Shown: one piece after another, positions 45,526 to 57,900 of the stretch
Position numbering within the stretch: position 1 is the stretch's first letter
How the letters are laid out: every line of letters begins with the position of its first letter
Assembly (NCBI GenBank): GCA_022821275.1
Contig: JAJEDY010000003.1
Coordinates: 1 to 64,000, forward strand
DNA: 64,000 nucleotides
Source of the DNA: Candidatus Latescibacterota bacterium
Lineage (GTDB): Bacteria; Latescibacterota; UBA2968
Direction: 5' to 3'
The notes under the pieces: model-generated
What the model was told of the DNA's origin: nothing
What the model saw: only the letters and a program-made list of their open reading frames with translations
Database searches by the model: none
Position numbers and translations under genes: made by a program

Positions 45526-46149
45526 TCAGTTGCGTTTCTCAATAACAACCGTAGCCCCTTTACCTCCTGGCACGGCACCTTTTAAGAGGATCAAATTTTG
45601 CTCGGTATCTACACCCATGACCTTTAAGCCCCGAACCGTTACCCGCTGATCCCCCATATGACCTGCCATACGCATTCCCTTAAACACCCGCGAAGGACTC
45701 GAACTTTGACCTATTGAGCCAGGCGCGCGATGTCGGTCTGATTGTCCATGCGTTTTGGGACCACCTCTGAATCCGTGACGCTTAACACCGCCCTGGAATC
45801 CGCGGCCTTTTGATCGCGCAGTAACATCGACGATTTCGCCTGCCTCAAACATACTGACATTGAGTGTCTCACCGACAGCATATTCGGAGACATCATCAAC
45901 TCGAAATTCCACAAGACCCCGATGGGGATTAACGCCTGCCTTCTTGAAAATCCCCTGATCCGCGCGGTTTAACCGGTTAGCCCGGATCTCATCATACCCA
46001 ACCCTCAATGCCATATATCCATCTGAATCCCAATCTTTGATCTGAACAATGGGACACGGAACAACTTCGAGGACAGTGACAGGCGCCAACATTTCTGCGT
46101 CATCAAATGTCTGTGTCATACCGATTTTTTTTCCAATCAATCCCAGCAC
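45526..46149 (-). CDS. rplC: 50S ribosomal protein L3
   Basis: A 207-residue protein near the peptidyl-transferase centre. It starts with GTG 46149, giving LGLIGKKIGMTQTFDD; RHRAPGSIGQSSSPSRVFKGMRM contains the conserved loop. It lies 2 nt after the rpsJ stop, so translation is coupled. Confidence 0.97.
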   Translation of the reverse strand: MLGLIGKKIGMTQTFDDAEMLAPVTVLEVVPCPIVQIKDWDSDGYMALRVGYDEIRANRLNRADQGIFKKAGVNPHRGLVEFRVDDVSEYAVGETLNVSMFEAGEIVDVTARSKGRGFQGGVKRHGFRGGPKTHGQSDRHRAPGSIGQSSSPSRVFKGMRMAGHMGDQRVTVRGLKVMGVDTEQNLILLKGAVPGGKGATVVIEKRN

Positions 46150-46151
46150 GA

Positions 46152-46460
46152 TTACACCTTGATTTCAATATCGATACCCGCAGGTAGATCCAGCTTCATC
46201 AGGGCATCTACCGTTTGGGGTGTTGAGTTGTGAATGTCGATCAGGCGTTTGTGTACGCGCATTTCAAACTGCTCGCGCGATTTTTTATCGACATGTGGAG
46301 ATCGCAATACCGTATAGAGCGAGCGCCTCGTCGGCAGAGGAATGGGGCCTGAAATAAGCGCCCCAGTCCGTTTTGCTGTCCGAACGATTTCTTCAGCAGA
46401 ACGATCCAATGCGTTGTGGTTGTATGCTTTTAGTCTAATTCTAATTTTTTGTGCAGGCAC
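46152..46460 (-). CDS. rpsJ: 30S ribosomal protein S10
   Basis: A 102-residue protein, also the NusE antitermination factor. It starts with GTG 46460 ([18 protein letters not shown]), with AAGGG upstream. [29 protein letters not shown] is typical. It lies 20 nt after tuf, so S10-group genes are joined to the str group. Confidence 0.97.
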   Translation of the reverse strand: MPAQKIRIRLKAYNHNALDRSAEEIVRTAKRTGALISGPIPLPTRRSLYTVLRSPHVDKKSREQFEMRVHKRLIDIHNSTPQTVDALMKLDLPAGIDIEIKV

Positions 46461-46480
46461 GAGGCATCCCTTCGCAGTTC

Positions 46481-47674
46481 TTATTCAACAATTTCAGTAA
46501 TCACACCCGAGCCAATGGTTCGACCACCTTCCCGAACGGCAAATCGCAGTTCGGTCTCCATAGCGATTGGCGTAAGCAGTTCCACAGACATGGTAACATT
46601 ATCACCGGGCATTACCATTTCTACGCCTTCGGGCAATTCGACTTTGCCAGTCACATCCGTTGTGCGAAAATAGAACTGAGGTTGATAGCCGGTAAAGAAG
46701 GGTTTGCTGCGTCCACCTTCTTTATCTGTCAGCACATAAACTTCGCCTTTAAACTTCTTGTGGGGGGTCACTGAACCTGGCTTGGCAACCACCATGCCGC
46801 GTTCAATTTCATCTTTGTCAACACCGCGAAGTAACAAACCGACATTGTCACCAGCCCGGCCCTCATCCAGCAGTTTGCGGAACATTTCCACGCCCGTAAC
46901 CGTTGTATTGCGACTCTCGCGAATACCCACAATCTCAACTTCCTCACCGACATTGACCACGCCGCGTTCAATGCGCCCAGTGCCCACTGTACCGCGCCCC
47001 GTGATCGTAAATACGTCCTCAACCGGCATCAGAAAATCTTTATCTACCTCGCGCACGGGTTCCGGAATATTTTCATCTACGGCTTCCATCAACTCCCAGA
47101 TACAGGCACAATCTTCGGAATCGGGATCGTCAGACTCCAGTGCTTTGAGGGCAGATCCCTGGATCACTGGCACATCATCGCCGGGAAAATCGTACTGATC
47201 CAGCAACTCGCGGACTTCCAGATCGACCAGTTCGAGCAATTCTTCATCATCGACCATATCGACCTTATTCATAAATACCACGATGGAAGGCACATTGACC
47301 TGACGTGAAAGCAGAATATGCTCGCGGGTCTGAATCATGGGGCCATCTGCAGCACTAACGACCAGAATCGCGCCATCCATCTGCGCGGCACCCGTGATCA
47401 TATTTTTCACATAGTCAGCATGTCCGGGACAATCTACGTGGGCATAGTGCCGGTTTTCCGTTTGATACTCCACGTGAGCCGTATTAATGGTGATTCCACG
47501 CTCTTTTTCTTCGGGTGCTTTGTCAATGTCGTCAAAGGGCATAAAATCGGCAAGTCCCTTAGCTGCCAGCGTCTTGGTAATAGCGGCAGTCAGCGTGGTT
47601 TTCCCGTGATCGACATGCCCGATTGTGCCGATGTTGACATGGGGTTTGTCCCGTTCAAATTTTTCCTTCGCCAT
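46481..47674 (-). CDS. tuf: Elongation factor Tu
   Basis: A 397-residue GTPase that delivers aminoacyl-tRNA. The ATG at 47674 has a perfect CAGGAGG and gives [28 protein letters not shown] motifs [19 protein letters not shown] and SALKAL are intact. The frame stays open upstream to 47863 but into the fusA 3' end. It is the only tuf in the window; the second copy usually found before secE is absent. Confidence 0.98.
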   Translation of the reverse strand: MAKEKFERDKPHVNIGTIGHVDHGKTTLTAAITKTLAAKGLADFMPFDDIDKAPEEKERGITINTAHVEYQTENRHYAHVDCPGHADYVKNMITGAAQMDGAILVVSAADGPMIQTREHILLSRQVNVPSIVVFMNKVDMVDDEELLELVDLEVRELLDQYDFPGDDVPVIQGSALKALESDDPDSEDCACIWELMEAVDENIPEPVREVDKDFLMPVEDVFTITGRGTVGTGRIERGVVNVGEEVEIVGIRESRNTTVTGVEMFRKLLDEGRAGDNVGLLLRGVDKDEIERGMVVAKPGSVTPHKKFKGEVYVLTDKEGGRSKPFFTGYQPQFYFRTTDVTGKVELPEGVEMVMPGDNVTMSVELLTPIAMETELRFAVREGGRTIGSGVITEIVE

Positions 47675-47720
47675 GTTTTCCTCCTGAAAAGATCGAACGA
47701 AAATAAAAAAACGCGTTCGC

Positions 47721-49814
47721 TTAAGTTGCAAATACATTGACTGAAGAGAGAATGTCTTCAGCGATGCTCTGCGGCATTTCCTCAAACTTGGAAAATTCCA
47801 TTGAATAAATCGCGCGGCCCTGTGTGATAGACCGCAACTTTGTTGCATAGCCAAACATTTCACTCAGCGGCACAGTGGCCGAAATGACCTGTGCATCGGG
47901 GCGATTGACAATACCAACAATATGCCCTCGACGCGCATTCAAGTCCCCCATAACATCGCCCATATAGTCTTCGGGCACAACGACTTCCACATCAAAAACA
48001 GGTTCCATAAGATAAGTTTTAGCCCTTTTGGCAGCCTCTTGAAAAGCTATTGAACCAGCAATCTTGAAGGCTATTTCAGAAGAATCAACATCGTGATAGG
48101 AACCGTCAAACAGTTCAATTTTAACATCATCTATTGGATACCCCGCCAGGATCCCACCCGTCATTGCCTCCTGAATTCCAGCCCGCACGGCAGGGATATA
48201 TTCAGACGGAATTGCACCACCTGTAATTTTGTTCTCAAAAACAAGCCCTGTACCGGGCGCACCGGGTTCCAGATTGATAACTACATGACCGTATTGACCC
48301 CGACCTCCACTTTGGCGGACAAAACGCCCGTGAATATTTTGAACGGCGTTGCGGATGGCCTCTTTGTAAGTGACCTGTGGTTTACCGACATTGGCCTCAA
48401 CCCTGAATTCGCGTTTGAGGCGATCTACAATAATCTCCAGGTGCAATTCGCCCATCCCCGAAATAATGGTCTGTCCGGTATCTGGGTCAATAACTACGTG
48501 AAAAGTCGGGTCTTCTTCGGTCAGCTTGCTCAGCGCGACGCCAAGTTGATCCTGATCGGCCTTGGTTCTCGGTTCAATTGCCACAGAAATCACGGGCTTG
48601 GCAAAATCCATCGATTCCAATATCACGGGCTCTTTTTCATCGCAAAGCGTCTCTCCTGTTGCCGTGTCTTTCAGCCCAACAACAGCCGCAATATCACCTG
48701 CAGACACCGCACTGATCTCTTCCCGCTTATTCGCGTGCATCTGTAACACGCGTCCAATGCGCTCGCGTTTGCCCTTATTGGCGTTGAGAACATAAGAGCC
48801 TGTATTTAACTGACCTGAATATACGCGGAAATAAGTTAACCGCCCGACATAAGGATCTGTCATCACCTTAAAAGCCAAAGCAGCAAAAGGCACTTCGTCG
48901 GAGACCGGACGAGAAACCCCAATGTCGAAATTTTTGAGATCGTGTCCCACTATTTCAGGCACATCGCGCGGCGAAGGTAAGTATGCGACAATGGCATCTA
49001 ACAACCGCTGCACGCCTTTGTTCTTAAATGCCGACCCACAAAGTACAGGCACGGCAGTGCTGTTGATCACAGCCTGGCGCAAAGCAGATCTAATCTCACC
49101 TTCGCTGATATCTTCGCCTTCGAGAAATTTTTCCATCAAGGTGTCATCAAAATCGGAGACAGCTTCCAGCAATTGCTCGCGTCCTTCATAGGCGCGTTCT
49201 TCCAGATCGTTTGGAATACTACCTTCCGTAAACATAGTGCCTAAAGAATCATCTTCGTAGGTGACGAGTTTCATCTTGATCAAGTCAATCAAACCCGTAA
49301 ACATCTCGCCAGACCCTACAGGCAACTGAACGGGAACAAAATTGGACGCCAACCTTTCACGCATCATATCTAATACGCGGTCGAAATCGGCACCCGTGCG
49401 ATCCATTTTGTTGACAAATGCAATCCGGGGCACTGAATATTTGTCCGCCTGGCGCCAGACAGTTTCAGATTGAGGCTCAACGCCTCCAACCGCACAAAAC
49501 AGCCCCACAGCACCATCTAAAACCCGCAATGATCGCTCGACTTCGGCAGTAAAATCAACGTGTCCTGGGGTATCGATAATATTGATGCGATGGTCATCCC
49601 AAAAACACGTTGTAGCTGCCGACGTAATGGTAATGCCACGCTCGCGCTCCTGAGCCATCCAATCCATCGTGGCTGCACCATCGTGCACCTCACCCATCCT
49701 GCGCAAAATACCCGTATAATAGAGAATGCGCTCGGTTGTCGTGGTTTTACCTGCGTCAATATGCGCCATAATTCCGATATTTCGGGTGCGCTTCAGGTCG
49801 TATTTTCTCGTCAT
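47721..49814 (-). CDS. fusA: Elongation factor G
   Basis: A 697-residue translocase GTPase. P-loop [15 protein letters not shown], then [23 protein letters not shown] and NKMDRTG; the domain IV loop [18 protein letters not shown] is normal. The ATG at 49814 is preferred; GTG 49823 directly abuts the rpsG stop. Length is normal for EF-G 1. Confidence 0.98.
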   Translation of the reverse strand: MTRKYDLKRTRNIGIMAHIDAGKTTTTERILYYTGILRRMGEVHDGAATMDWMAQERERGITITSAATTCFWDDHRINIIDTPGHVDFTAEVERSLRVLDGAVGLFCAVGGVEPQSETVWRQADKYSVPRIAFVNKMDRTGADFDRVLDMMRERLASNFVPVQLPVGSGEMFTGLIDLIKMKLVTYEDDSLGTMFTEGSIPNDLEERAYEGREQLLEAVSDFDDTLMEKFLEGEDISEGEIRSALRQAVINSTAVPVLCGSAFKNKGVQRLLDAIVAYLPSPRDVPEIVGHDLKNFDIGVSRPVSDEVPFAALAFKVMTDPYVGRLTYFRVYSGQLNTGSYVLNANKGKRERIGRVLQMHANKREEISAVSAGDIAAVVGLKDTATGETLCDEKEPVILESMDFAKPVISVAIEPRTKADQDQLGVALSKLTEEDPTFHVVIDPDTGQTIISGMGELHLEIIVDRLKREFRVEANVGKPQVTYKEAIRNAVQNIHGRFVRQSGGRGQYGHVVINLEPGAPGTGLVFENKITGGAIPSEYIPAVRAGIQEAMTGGILAGYPIDDVKIELFDGSYHDVDSSEIAFKIAGSIAFQEAAKRAKTYLMEPVFDVEVVVPEDYMGDVMGDLNARRGHIVGIVNRPDAQVISATVPLSEMFGYATKLRSITQGRAIYSMEFSKFEEMPQSIAEDILSSVNVFAT

Positions 49815-49823
49815 CTTAGTCAC

Positions 49824-50291
49824 TTACCATCGATAATGCGCAAATGCGCGATTGGCCTCTGCCATGCGGTGCGTTTCTTCACGCCGCTGCATTGCGCGTC
49901 CTTGTCCATTTGCTGCATCCATAAATTCGCCAGCCAAACGCTGAGCCATTGTCTTTTCGCCCCGTTCCCTGGCAAATAAAATCAACCAGCGAATAGACAG
50001 CGCAAGACGTTCATCGGGCCGGACTTCTTCTGGCACCTGGTAAGTCGCACCACCGACGCGGCGCGATCTCACCTTGACAACCGGTTTGACATTGTCAAGT
50101 GCTTTTTCAAAAATCTCTAAGCCGGTATTTCCGCTGCGGTCTTCAACCAGATCAAGTGCCTCGTAAAAAATTCGCTCCCCCACACTTTTTTTGCCCTTGC
50201 GAAACAAGCAGTTGACAAAACGCGTCACCAAGAGGCTACTGTATTTGGGATCTGGGGCCAAGTGTCGTTTTTCCGCTCGCCGCTTTCGCAT
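49824..50291 (-). CDS. rpsG: 30S ribosomal protein S7
   Basis: A 155-residue 16S 3'-domain assembly protein ([20 protein letters not shown] ... FAHYRW). A strong GC-rich hairpin lies in the 86-nt gap after rpsL. In E. coli S7 regulates translation at this same gap, so autoregulation here is plausible but only by analogy. Confidence 0.97.
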   Translation of the reverse strand: MRKRRAEKRHLAPDPKYSSLLVTRFVNCLFRKGKKSVGERIFYEALDLVEDRSGNTGLEIFEKALDNVKPVVKVRSRRVGGATYQVPEEVRPDERLALSIRWLILFARERGEKTMAQRLAGEFMDAANGQGRAMQRREETHRMAEANRAFAHYRW

Positions 50292-50318
50292 ATCGGAATC
50301 TACCTCTTTTTACAATAA

Positions 50319-50348
50319 GGGGGATACGCCACCAAGGTGGTATCCCCC
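50319..50348 (-). promoter_or_regulatory. Strong hairpin between rpsL and rpsG
   Basis: On the minus strand, GGGGGATAC (50348-50340) pairs with GTATCCCCC (50327-50319), with an inner CACC/GGTG extension. There is no T run after it, so it is not a classical terminator. Its place matches the S7-binding gap in E. coli. Confidence 0.6.
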
Positions 50349-50377
50349 ATGTTTTATCGAATAATAGGCACTTGAGA

Positions 50378-50749
50378 TTAACCCGCTTTTTTCGTGCCGT
50401 ATTTGGAACGACCCTGTTTGCGGTCTTCCACGCCAGTCGTGTCGAGTACGCCTCGCAGAATGTGATACCGAACAGAGGGTAGATCCTTGACGCGACCGCC
50501 CCTGATGAGTACCACAGAGTGCTCCATGAGATTGTGCCCTTCGCCCGGAATATAAGCCGTTACTTCAAGACCATTAGTCAACCTGACACGCGCTACTTTA
50601 CGCAGAGCCGAATTGGGCTTTTTGGGCGTTGTAGTATAAACACGTGTACAAACACCGCGTTTTTGAGGACAAGCTCTCAAAGCAGGTGCAGAAGAGCGCT
50701 TGCGCTTGGCTTTTCGTCCCTTCCGAACCAGTTGATTAATTGTGGGCAA
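50378..50749 (-). CDS. rpsL: 30S ribosomal protein S12
   Basis: A 123-residue decoding-centre protein. TTG 50749 is the start: AAGGAGG lies 6 nt upstream and it gives the canonical [21 protein letters not shown] at 50755 would have zero spacing. The streptomycin-loop Lys in [13 protein letters not shown] is kept, but the usual KDLPGVRYH is KDLPSVRYH and GHNLQEHS is GHNLMEHS. It lies about 55 nt after rpoC without a visible terminator. Confidence 0.96.
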   Translation of the reverse strand: MPTINQLVRKGRKAKRKRSSAPALRACPQKRGVCTRVYTTTPKKPNSALRKVARVRLTNGLEVTAYIPGEGHNLMEHSVVLIRGGRVKDLPSVRYHILRGVLDTTGVEDRKQGRSKYGTKKAG

Positions 50750-50804
50750 ACTCAACCTCCTTAATTATGGGAGACTTATAATATACCAGGTGTATGAATG
50801 GCTG

Positions 50805-53800
50805 TCAAGCATTAATTGGAGGTAGGCCAATGCTTTCCGTGCTCTCTTGTGCGAGGGCTTCAAACACTTGCGATTCTTCCACCACATCTGTATCCAAATC
50901 GCGGTATTTCAAAGCACCTGTACCGGCGGGAATGAGGTGTCCAATGATCACATTTTCCTTTAGTCCCAACAACGTGTCAACCTTGCCCTGCACCGCTGCT
51001 TCGGTAAGCACTCGGGTAGTTTCCTGGAAAGACGCTGCTGAAATGAAACTCTCGGTCAAAAGAGAGGCTCGGGTAATCCCCAATAAGACGGGATTAAATG
51101 TTGCGGGATCGCCCCCTTCAACGAGAACCTTCTCGTTCTCCTCGGCGAAGCGGAATCGGTCAACGAGTTCGTCTTCGAGGAAATTAGTATCTCCAGGATC
51201 CGTCACTTGCACTTTCTGCAACATCTGCCGGACGATGGTTTCAATATGCTTGTCATTGATTTTCACACCCTGGAGCCGATAAACCTGCTGAATTTCATCG
51301 ACGAGATACTCCTGAACTTTTCGATCTCCCAAAATAGCCAGAATATCGTGTGGATTTACCGACCCCTCAGACAGGCGATCACCCGCGGTTACGCGATCAC
51401 CTTCTTGTACGCGCAGATGTCGTCCGTAGGGAATGGTGTATTTTTTTTCTTCGCCCTCATCAGCCGTAACCAGGACAACCCGAGAGCCTCTCACCATGCG
51501 ACCAAAGCGCACTGAGCCGTTGATTTCGGTAACCACTGAAGCTTCTTTGGGGCGACGCGCCTCAAAAAGCTCCGCGACACGCGGCAAACCACCTGTAATA
51601 TCTCGCGTTTTGCTGCGTTCACGCGAAATTTTAGCCAGCGTATCGCCATCTGCTACCTGATCGCCATCGTGCACCACCAGTCGCGCCCCCAAAGGAATGA
51701 TATAATGGCCCAGTTCTTCGCCATCTTCACCAACAACCTTAATATGCGGCGATAAGGTGCGGTCTCGGTGCTCAATCACGACCAGTCCGGCAATGCTGGT
51801 CGTTTCATCGATCTCTTCGCGATATGTCACCCCTTCTACGAGGTCCCCAAACTGAACCCGACCAGCTTTGGGCGATACAATCACATTGTTATAAGGATCC
51901 CATTCGTAGAGTGCCTGGTCCTCTTCCACATCTTGTCCTTCCTCCACCCGCAACACAGCGCCATGCGGCACGTGGTAGTGCCCTCCCCTTACACGGCCCT
52001 GATCATCTTGCACTTCGATCTCTCCATTCCGGCCTACCACAACCCATGAATCTGCATCGCGCTGCACAAACTCGAGATGCTTAAAAATGACCTTGCCCGC
52101 ACGCTTTGCACCAATCTCGGCCTGCTCGGCAATACGGCTGGAAGTACCCCCAATATGAAAGGTGCGCAATGTCAATTGGGTTCCGGGTTCGCCCACACTC
52201 TGCGCAGCGATAACACCCACTGCCTCTCCAATATCGACGGGTAGGCCGGTGGCGGGGTTGCGACCATAACAGGCCATACAGACCCCTCGTCGAGTTTCAC
52301 AGGTCAATACGGACCGCACAAAGACGCGCTCAATACCTGCATCGGCAATTTTGTCGGCCAATTCTTCATTTAACAAAACGCCTGCATCGACAATGCGGTC
52401 ACCCGTAATGGGATCTTCGACATCTTCCAGCACTGTGCGCCCTACAATGCGGTCAGACAGCGATTCAACAACTTCTTCGCCTTCCTTCAGGGCTTCCATT
52501 TCAATGCCCAATATCGTTCCGCAATCAGACTCAGAAATAACCACATCTTGCGATACATCCACCATGCGACGCGTCAAATAGCCGGCTTCAGCGGTCTTCA
52601 AAGCCGTATCAGCCAACCCCTTGCGGCTGCCATGCGTGGAAATAAAATACTCGAGTACGGTCAGACCTTCTTTGAGTGACGAAATAATAGGTGTTTCAAT
52701 AATTTCGCCAATCGCTCCCGTCAATTTCTTTTGCGGTTTATTCATCAGTCCGCGCATACCCCCGAGCTGCTTGATCTGATCGTCGTTTCCCCGTGCGCCC
52801 GAATCTTTCATAATCCAGATCGAATTGAAGCCTTCTTCGGCTTTTTCAAAAGCACCGATCATGGCCTGCGCAATGTGATTGGTCGTATGCTGCCACACAT
52901 CGATCACTTTGTTGTAGCGTTCGCCCTCAGTAATGGCTCCAATCGCGTGCTGTTCAATAATTTTTTCGACTTCGTCCATAGCATCGGTAATCAACTCTTC
53001 CTTTTCGGGAGGTACGACCACATCGCTCACCGCAATCGAAATACCCGACCGCGTCGCATAATCGTATCCCAGTTGCTTCAATCCATCGAGAAAATCTGTC
53101 GTAATGCGGTTGCCATACCGACTGTGGACTTCAGAAGAAACTTTGCGGATGCCTTTGTCATCGATCAATTCATTGATAAAGGGCATCGTGTCGGGCATAA
53201 TATCATTAAAAATAACGCGTCCAACCGTGGTTGTTATGAGTTCACCATCTATGCGAACACGCACGGCTTCATGCAGGTCAATGCGTTCAAAATCATACGC
53301 CAGGTGAGCTTCGTTGGTACTGCTAAAGGTTTTGAGATTCTCTTCCTTGCCGTGAACTATTTTTGTCAGATAATAAAGGCCTAAAGCTATTTCCTGAGGC
53401 TTATCGACCACAACAGGCGATCCATCGGCGGGTTTGAGCAAATTGTTTGACGACAGCATCAACACCCGCGCTTCAATCTGAGCCTCGAAAGAAAGCGGCA
53501 GGTGTACGGCCATCTGATCGCCGTCGAAATCGGCATTAAATGCCGCACAGACCAGCGGATGGATGCGAATGGCTTTGCCTTCGACGAGCACGGGTAAAAA
53601 CGCCTGAATGCCCAGGCGATGCAATGTTGGGGCGCGATTGAGCAAAACGCAGTGATCCTGGATAATTTCTTCGAGAATATCCCATACTTCAATGCGCTCG
53701 CGCTCGACTAATTTCTTTGCACTTTTAACGGTTTGGACGAGGCCCTTTTCTTCGAGCCGCCGAATAATAAATGGCTTGAATAATTCCAGAGCCATATGTT

Positions 53801-54896
53801 TGGGCAGCCCGCACTGATAAAGCCGCAAATGAGGATCGACCACAATCACAGAACGACCCGAATAATCGACGCGTTTACCCAAAAGGTTCTGGCGGAATCG
53901 CCCCTGTTTACCCTTGAGTAGATCGGAAAGCGACTTGAGGGATCGGTTGCCATCACCGCGAACAGCGCGAGACCGACGGCCATTGTCAAACAGAGCATCT
54001 ACAGCCTCCTGGAGCATGCGTTTTTCATTGCGTAAAATGACTTCGGGTGCTTTGATTTCGATCAGTTTTTTGAGCCGATTATTTCTATTGATCACGCGGC
54101 GATACAAATCATTGAGATCCGAGGTTGCAAACCGCCCGCCCTCTAAGGGTACAAGAGGACGCAAGTCGGGCGGGATGACGGGAATCACATCGAGAATCAT
54201 CCAATCGGGCTGATTATCCGATTGGCGGAACGCCTCAACGACCTTGAGGCGTTTGAGTGCCTCCTGTTTGCGCTGCACCGAAGTCTCGAAACGAGCTTGG
54301 GTTCGCAGTTCAGCAGATAAGTCCTCAATATCGATCGCAGACAGTAGTTTTTTGATAGCGCCAGCCCCCATATCGACCTCAAATGAATACCCCTCATCTT
54401 CGAGATCGATCACCTCATCTTCAGTGAGCAAATCCTTGGATTTGAGATCGGGAGCATCGCCGGGATCTAGCACCACATACGATTCGTAGTAAATGATCCG
54501 CTCGAGATTGCGAACGGAAAGATTGAGCAAATACCCCATGCGAGATGGGAGCGACTTAAAAAACCAGATATGTGTCACCGGAACCGCCAATTCGATGTGT
54601 CCCAGCCGCTCTCGTCTGACCTTTGATTGGGTTACTTCTACCCCACAACGATCACACACCACACCCCGATATCGAATGCGCTTGTATTTGCCGCAATGGC
54701 ACTCCCAGTCTTTGACAGGCCCAAAAATGCATTCGCAAAATAATCCGTCGCGCTCGGGCTTAAAAGACCGATAATTGATAGTTTCAGGTTTGGTAACCTC
54801 ACCGCGTGACCACCCCCGGATGGTATCCGGAGAAGCCAACTGAATGCGGATAGAATTAAAATCTAAGGGTTGATTGGCAAAATTGGTATCGGCCAC
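50805..54896 (-). CDS. rpoC: RNA polymerase subunit beta'
   Basis: A 1363-residue catalytic subunit. GTG 54896 is the start, with AAGGGGG upstream. The N-terminal zinc site is [20 protein letters not shown] ... CDRCGVEV; the active-site motif [16 protein letters not shown] holds the three Mg-binding Asp; the second zinc site is [13 protein letters not shown]. The trigger-loop region [13 protein letters not shown] is present. It lies 30 nt after rpoB. Length is normal, without the large lineage-specific insertion of E. coli. Confidence 0.98.
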   Translation of the reverse strand: MADTNFANQPLDFNSIRIQLASPDTIRGWSRGEVTKPETINYRSFKPERDGLFCECIFGPVKDWECHCGKYKRIRYRGVVCDRCGVEVTQSKVRRERLGHIELAVPVTHIWFFKSLPSRMGYLLNLSVRNLERIIYYESYVVLDPGDAPDLKSKDLLTEDEVIDLEDEGYSFEVDMGAGAIKKLLSAIDIEDLSAELRTQARFETSVQRKQEALKRLKVVEAFRQSDNQPDWMILDVIPVIPPDLRPLVPLEGGRFATSDLNDLYRRVINRNNRLKKLIEIKAPEVILRNEKRMLQEAVDALFDNGRRSRAVRGDGNRSLKSLSDLLKGKQGRFRQNLLGKRVDYSGRSVIVVDPHLRLYQCGLPKHMALELFKPFIIRRLEEKGLVQTVKSAKKLVERERIEVWDILEEIIQDHCVLLNRAPTLHRLGIQAFLPVLVEGKAIRIHPLVCAAFNADFDGDQMAVHLPLSFEAQIEARVLMLSSNNLLKPADGSPVVVDKPQEIALGLYYLTKIVHGKEENLKTFSSTNEAHLAYDFERIDLHEAVRVRIDGELITTTVGRVIFNDIMPDTMPFINELIDDKGIRKVSSEVHSRYGNRITTDFLDGLKQLGYDYATRSGISIAVSDVVVPPEKEELITDAMDEVEKIIEQHAIGAITEGERYNKVIDVWQHTTNHIAQAMIGAFEKAEEGFNSIWIMKDSGARGNDDQIKQLGGMRGLMNKPQKKLTGAIGEIIETPIISSLKEGLTVLEYFISTHGSRKGLADTALKTAEAGYLTRRMVDVSQDVVISESDCGTILGIEMEALKEGEEVVESLSDRIVGRTVLEDVEDPITGDRIVDAGVLLNEELADKIADAGIERVFVRSVLTCETRRGVCMACYGRNPATGLPVDIGEAVGVIAAQSVGEPGTQLTLRTFHIGGTSSRIAEQAEIGAKRAGKVIFKHLEFVQRDADSWVVVGRNGEIEVQDDQGRVRGGHYHVPHGAVLRVEEGQDVEEDQALYEWDPYNNVIVSPKAGRVQFGDLVEGVTYREEIDETTSIAGLVVIEHRDRTLSPHIKVVGEDGEELGHYIIPLGARLVVHDGDQVADGDTLAKISRERSKTRDITGGLPRVAELFEARRPKEASVVTEINGSVRFGRMVRGSRVVLVTADEGEEKKYTIPYGRHLRVQEGDRVTAGDRLSEGSVNPHDILAILGDRKVQEYLVDEIQQVYRLQGVKINDKHIETIVRQMLQKVQVTDPGDTNFLEDELVDRFRFAEENEKVLVEGGDPATFNPVLLGITRASLLTESFISAASFQETTRVLTEAAVQGKVDTLLGLKENVIIGHLIPAGTGALKYRDLDTDVVEESQVFEALAQESTESIGLPPINA

Positions 54897-54926
54897 GAGA
54901 GAACCCCCTTTTCAAATCTTATGTCG

Positions 54927-57900
54927 TCAGTCAATCTGCGCGTTTTCGAGTACCACATCCAAACACAGGCTTTGCAATTCTTTGACCAGAACATTAAATG
55001 ATTCTGGCACGCCGGGTTCGGGTGGATTTTCTCCTTTTACAATGGTCTCGTAAATTTTGGATCTGCCTGCCACATCGTCGGATTTGACAGTGAGCATTTC
55101 CTGTAACATGTGTGCAGCACCATAAGCTTCGAGTGCCCAAACTTCCATTTCTCCAAAGCGCTGTCCTCCAAACTGGGCTTTGCCGCCCAAAGGCTGCTGC
55201 GTGACCAGTGAATAGGGTCCAATTGAACGCGCGTGGATCTTGTCGCTGACCAGATGCGACAGTTTCAACATATAAATGATGCCGACCATCACTTCTTTAT
55301 CAAATGGTTCCCCTGTTTGTCCATCGTAAAGGAGTGTTTTTCCGTTTTCGGGCAAACCAGCTTTTTGCAACATATCCTGGACATTGTCCATGCTCGCGCC
55401 ATCAAACACAGGAGTCGCAAAGTGGAGATCCAGCTTGTGGGCTGCCCAGCCCAAATGGGTTTCGAGAATTTGGCCAAGATTCATGCGAGAGGGTACACCG
55501 AGAGGATTCAAAACCAGATCAATGGGCGTGCCATCGGGCAAATAGGGCATATCTTCTTCGGGCACAATAATCGAAATTACCCCCTTGTTGCCGTGTCGTC
55601 CAGCCATTTTATCCCCTACCATCAACTTTCTCTTGCGAGCGACATACACCTTGACCAGTTGCACAATACCCGGCGGAAGTTCATCTCCGCGCGCGATTTT
55701 TTCAAGCTCTCGATCGAGTTCTTCTTCTGCCTGCTGCATCAAGTGGTCGGCCAGTTCAATCAGTCGATCCACCTTTTGGCTTGTCGCTGGACTGTCACAC
55801 CAATCCCCATCGGGTGTCACTGTGCCCAGATCAAACTTTTCCAGCGATTTCTCATTCAACACTGTGCCAGCCTTTACAACTACCTTACCATCTTCATCGC
55901 GCAGGGTATTGAGTCTGCAGTTTTTGAGAAGAGCTAAAACCTGCTGATCCCGGCTTTGTTTTAACGACTCAATTTTAGAGGCAATGCGTTTTTGGGCAGC
56001 CTGGGCCTTTTCTCTGTCTTCATTTCGCGTCTTTTCATCGCGCTCTTTGCGAGAAAAAACTTTGCGATCCATGACTACGCCATCCATGCCCGGGGGAGCT
56101 TTAAGCGATGCATCGCGCACATCGCCGGCCTTTTCGCCAAAAATCGCGCGCAACAAACGCTCTTCGGGCGACAATTCGGTTTCCCCCTTGGGGGTCACCT
56201 TTCCAACGAGAATATCGCCCTGATTGACCTCTGCTCCCACGCGAATGATGCCGTGCTCATCCAGATTGCTAACAGCCTGCTCACTTACGTTGGGAATTTC
56301 ACGCGTAATTTCTTCTGTACCGCGTTTGGTATCGCGCACCTGAAGCTCAAATTCTTCAATGCTAATTGAAGTAAAAATATCCTTTTTAATGAGCCGCTCG
56401 GAAACAATAATGGCATCTTCAAAGTTGTACCCATGCCACGACATAAACGCCACGAGCACGTTGGCACCAAGCGCGAGATCTCCTCTATCTGTGGCACAAC
56501 CATCGGCCAATAACTGACCTTTTTCAACTTTATCACCAACCTGTACGGCCGGACGCTGGTTGATACAAAAATCTTGATTGGATCGCTTGAATTTGGTCAG
56601 ATCGTAAATGTCCTCATCAGACAGCGAAATGGTTTCAATGCTGCGACTCTTTCTGCGCTTAACGACAATTTTGTCGGCGCTGACATACGTCACAACGCCG
56701 GCGTTTTTCGCAATGATCACAGCTTTTGAATCAACGGCAACTTTGCGCTCGAGGCCCGTTCCTACACGCGGTGCGTCCGTAATTAAGAGGGGCACACCTT
56801 GCCGCTGCATATTGGACCCCATCAACGCGCGGTTGGCCTCGTCGTGCTCGAGAAAAGGAATGAGCCCAGCGGCGGCACTTACAAGTTGGAAGGGTGAAAC
56901 ATCCATGTAGTCAATTGCATCGGGATCGACCACTGGAAAATCGCCTCGGCGCCGCGCCTGCACGACATTATTTTCAAACTCGTCCTTGTCATCGAGAGCC
57001 AGATTGGCCTGGGCAATGGTATGGCGGTCTTCTTCGTCAGCAGGCAAATACACAATATCCCGCGAAACCTTGCCGTTTTTGACCTTCCGATAGGGCGTCT
57101 CGAGAAAGCCGAAGGGATTGACCTTGGCATAAGTCGCCACAGACACAATCAGGCCGATATTTGGGCCTTCAGGCGTTTCGATGGGACAAATGCGGCCGTA
57201 GTGTGTGTGATGCACATCGCGCACCTCAAACCCCGCCCGGTCGCGCGTTAATCCCCCCGGACCTAATGCCGACAAACGGCGTTTGTGGGTCAATTCGTCA
57301 AGCGGATTGATTTGCTGTAAAAACTGCGATAGTTGGCTACTGCCAAAAAAAGCCTGAACCACAGTAGATACAGTCCGCGCGTTGACCAGGTCGTGAGGAG
57401 TAAGTTGCTCAGAATCGCGCAAACTCATGCGCTCCCTAATCGTGCGCGCCATGCGTGCCAAACCAATACTAAATTGCTTGGAAAGCAACTCGCCAACAGA
57501 GCGCACCCGCCGATTGCCCAAATGATCGATATCATCGATAAACCCTTCCCCTATAGCCAGGCTGAGTAGATAATCGATAACTTTAATAAAGTCATCGATA
57601 CACAGCATGGTGAAGTCAAGCGGAATATTATCGACCATATCCAAACGCTGGTTAATGCGATAGCGCCCAACAGTACCCAGATTATAACGCCTGGGACTGA
57701 AAAAATTCCGCTCGAGCAATCCGCGCGCAGTTTCAATATTCGGAGGATCGCCAGGGCGCAGCAGACTATAAATCCGCGAGAGTGCTTCTTCTTCATTGTC
57801 ACACGGATCTTTGTCCAGCGTATTGGTAATAATCCCACCGTCGTTTTCGGGATCGATATCCATCACGGTGATTTTGACGATCCCATTTTCCTCAAGGGCT

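Noticed and set aside
47675-47720. Hairpin with T run between fusA and tuf as a terminator
   Set aside because: CGAACG/CGTTCG is only 6 bp and the T run lies in the loop, not after the stem.
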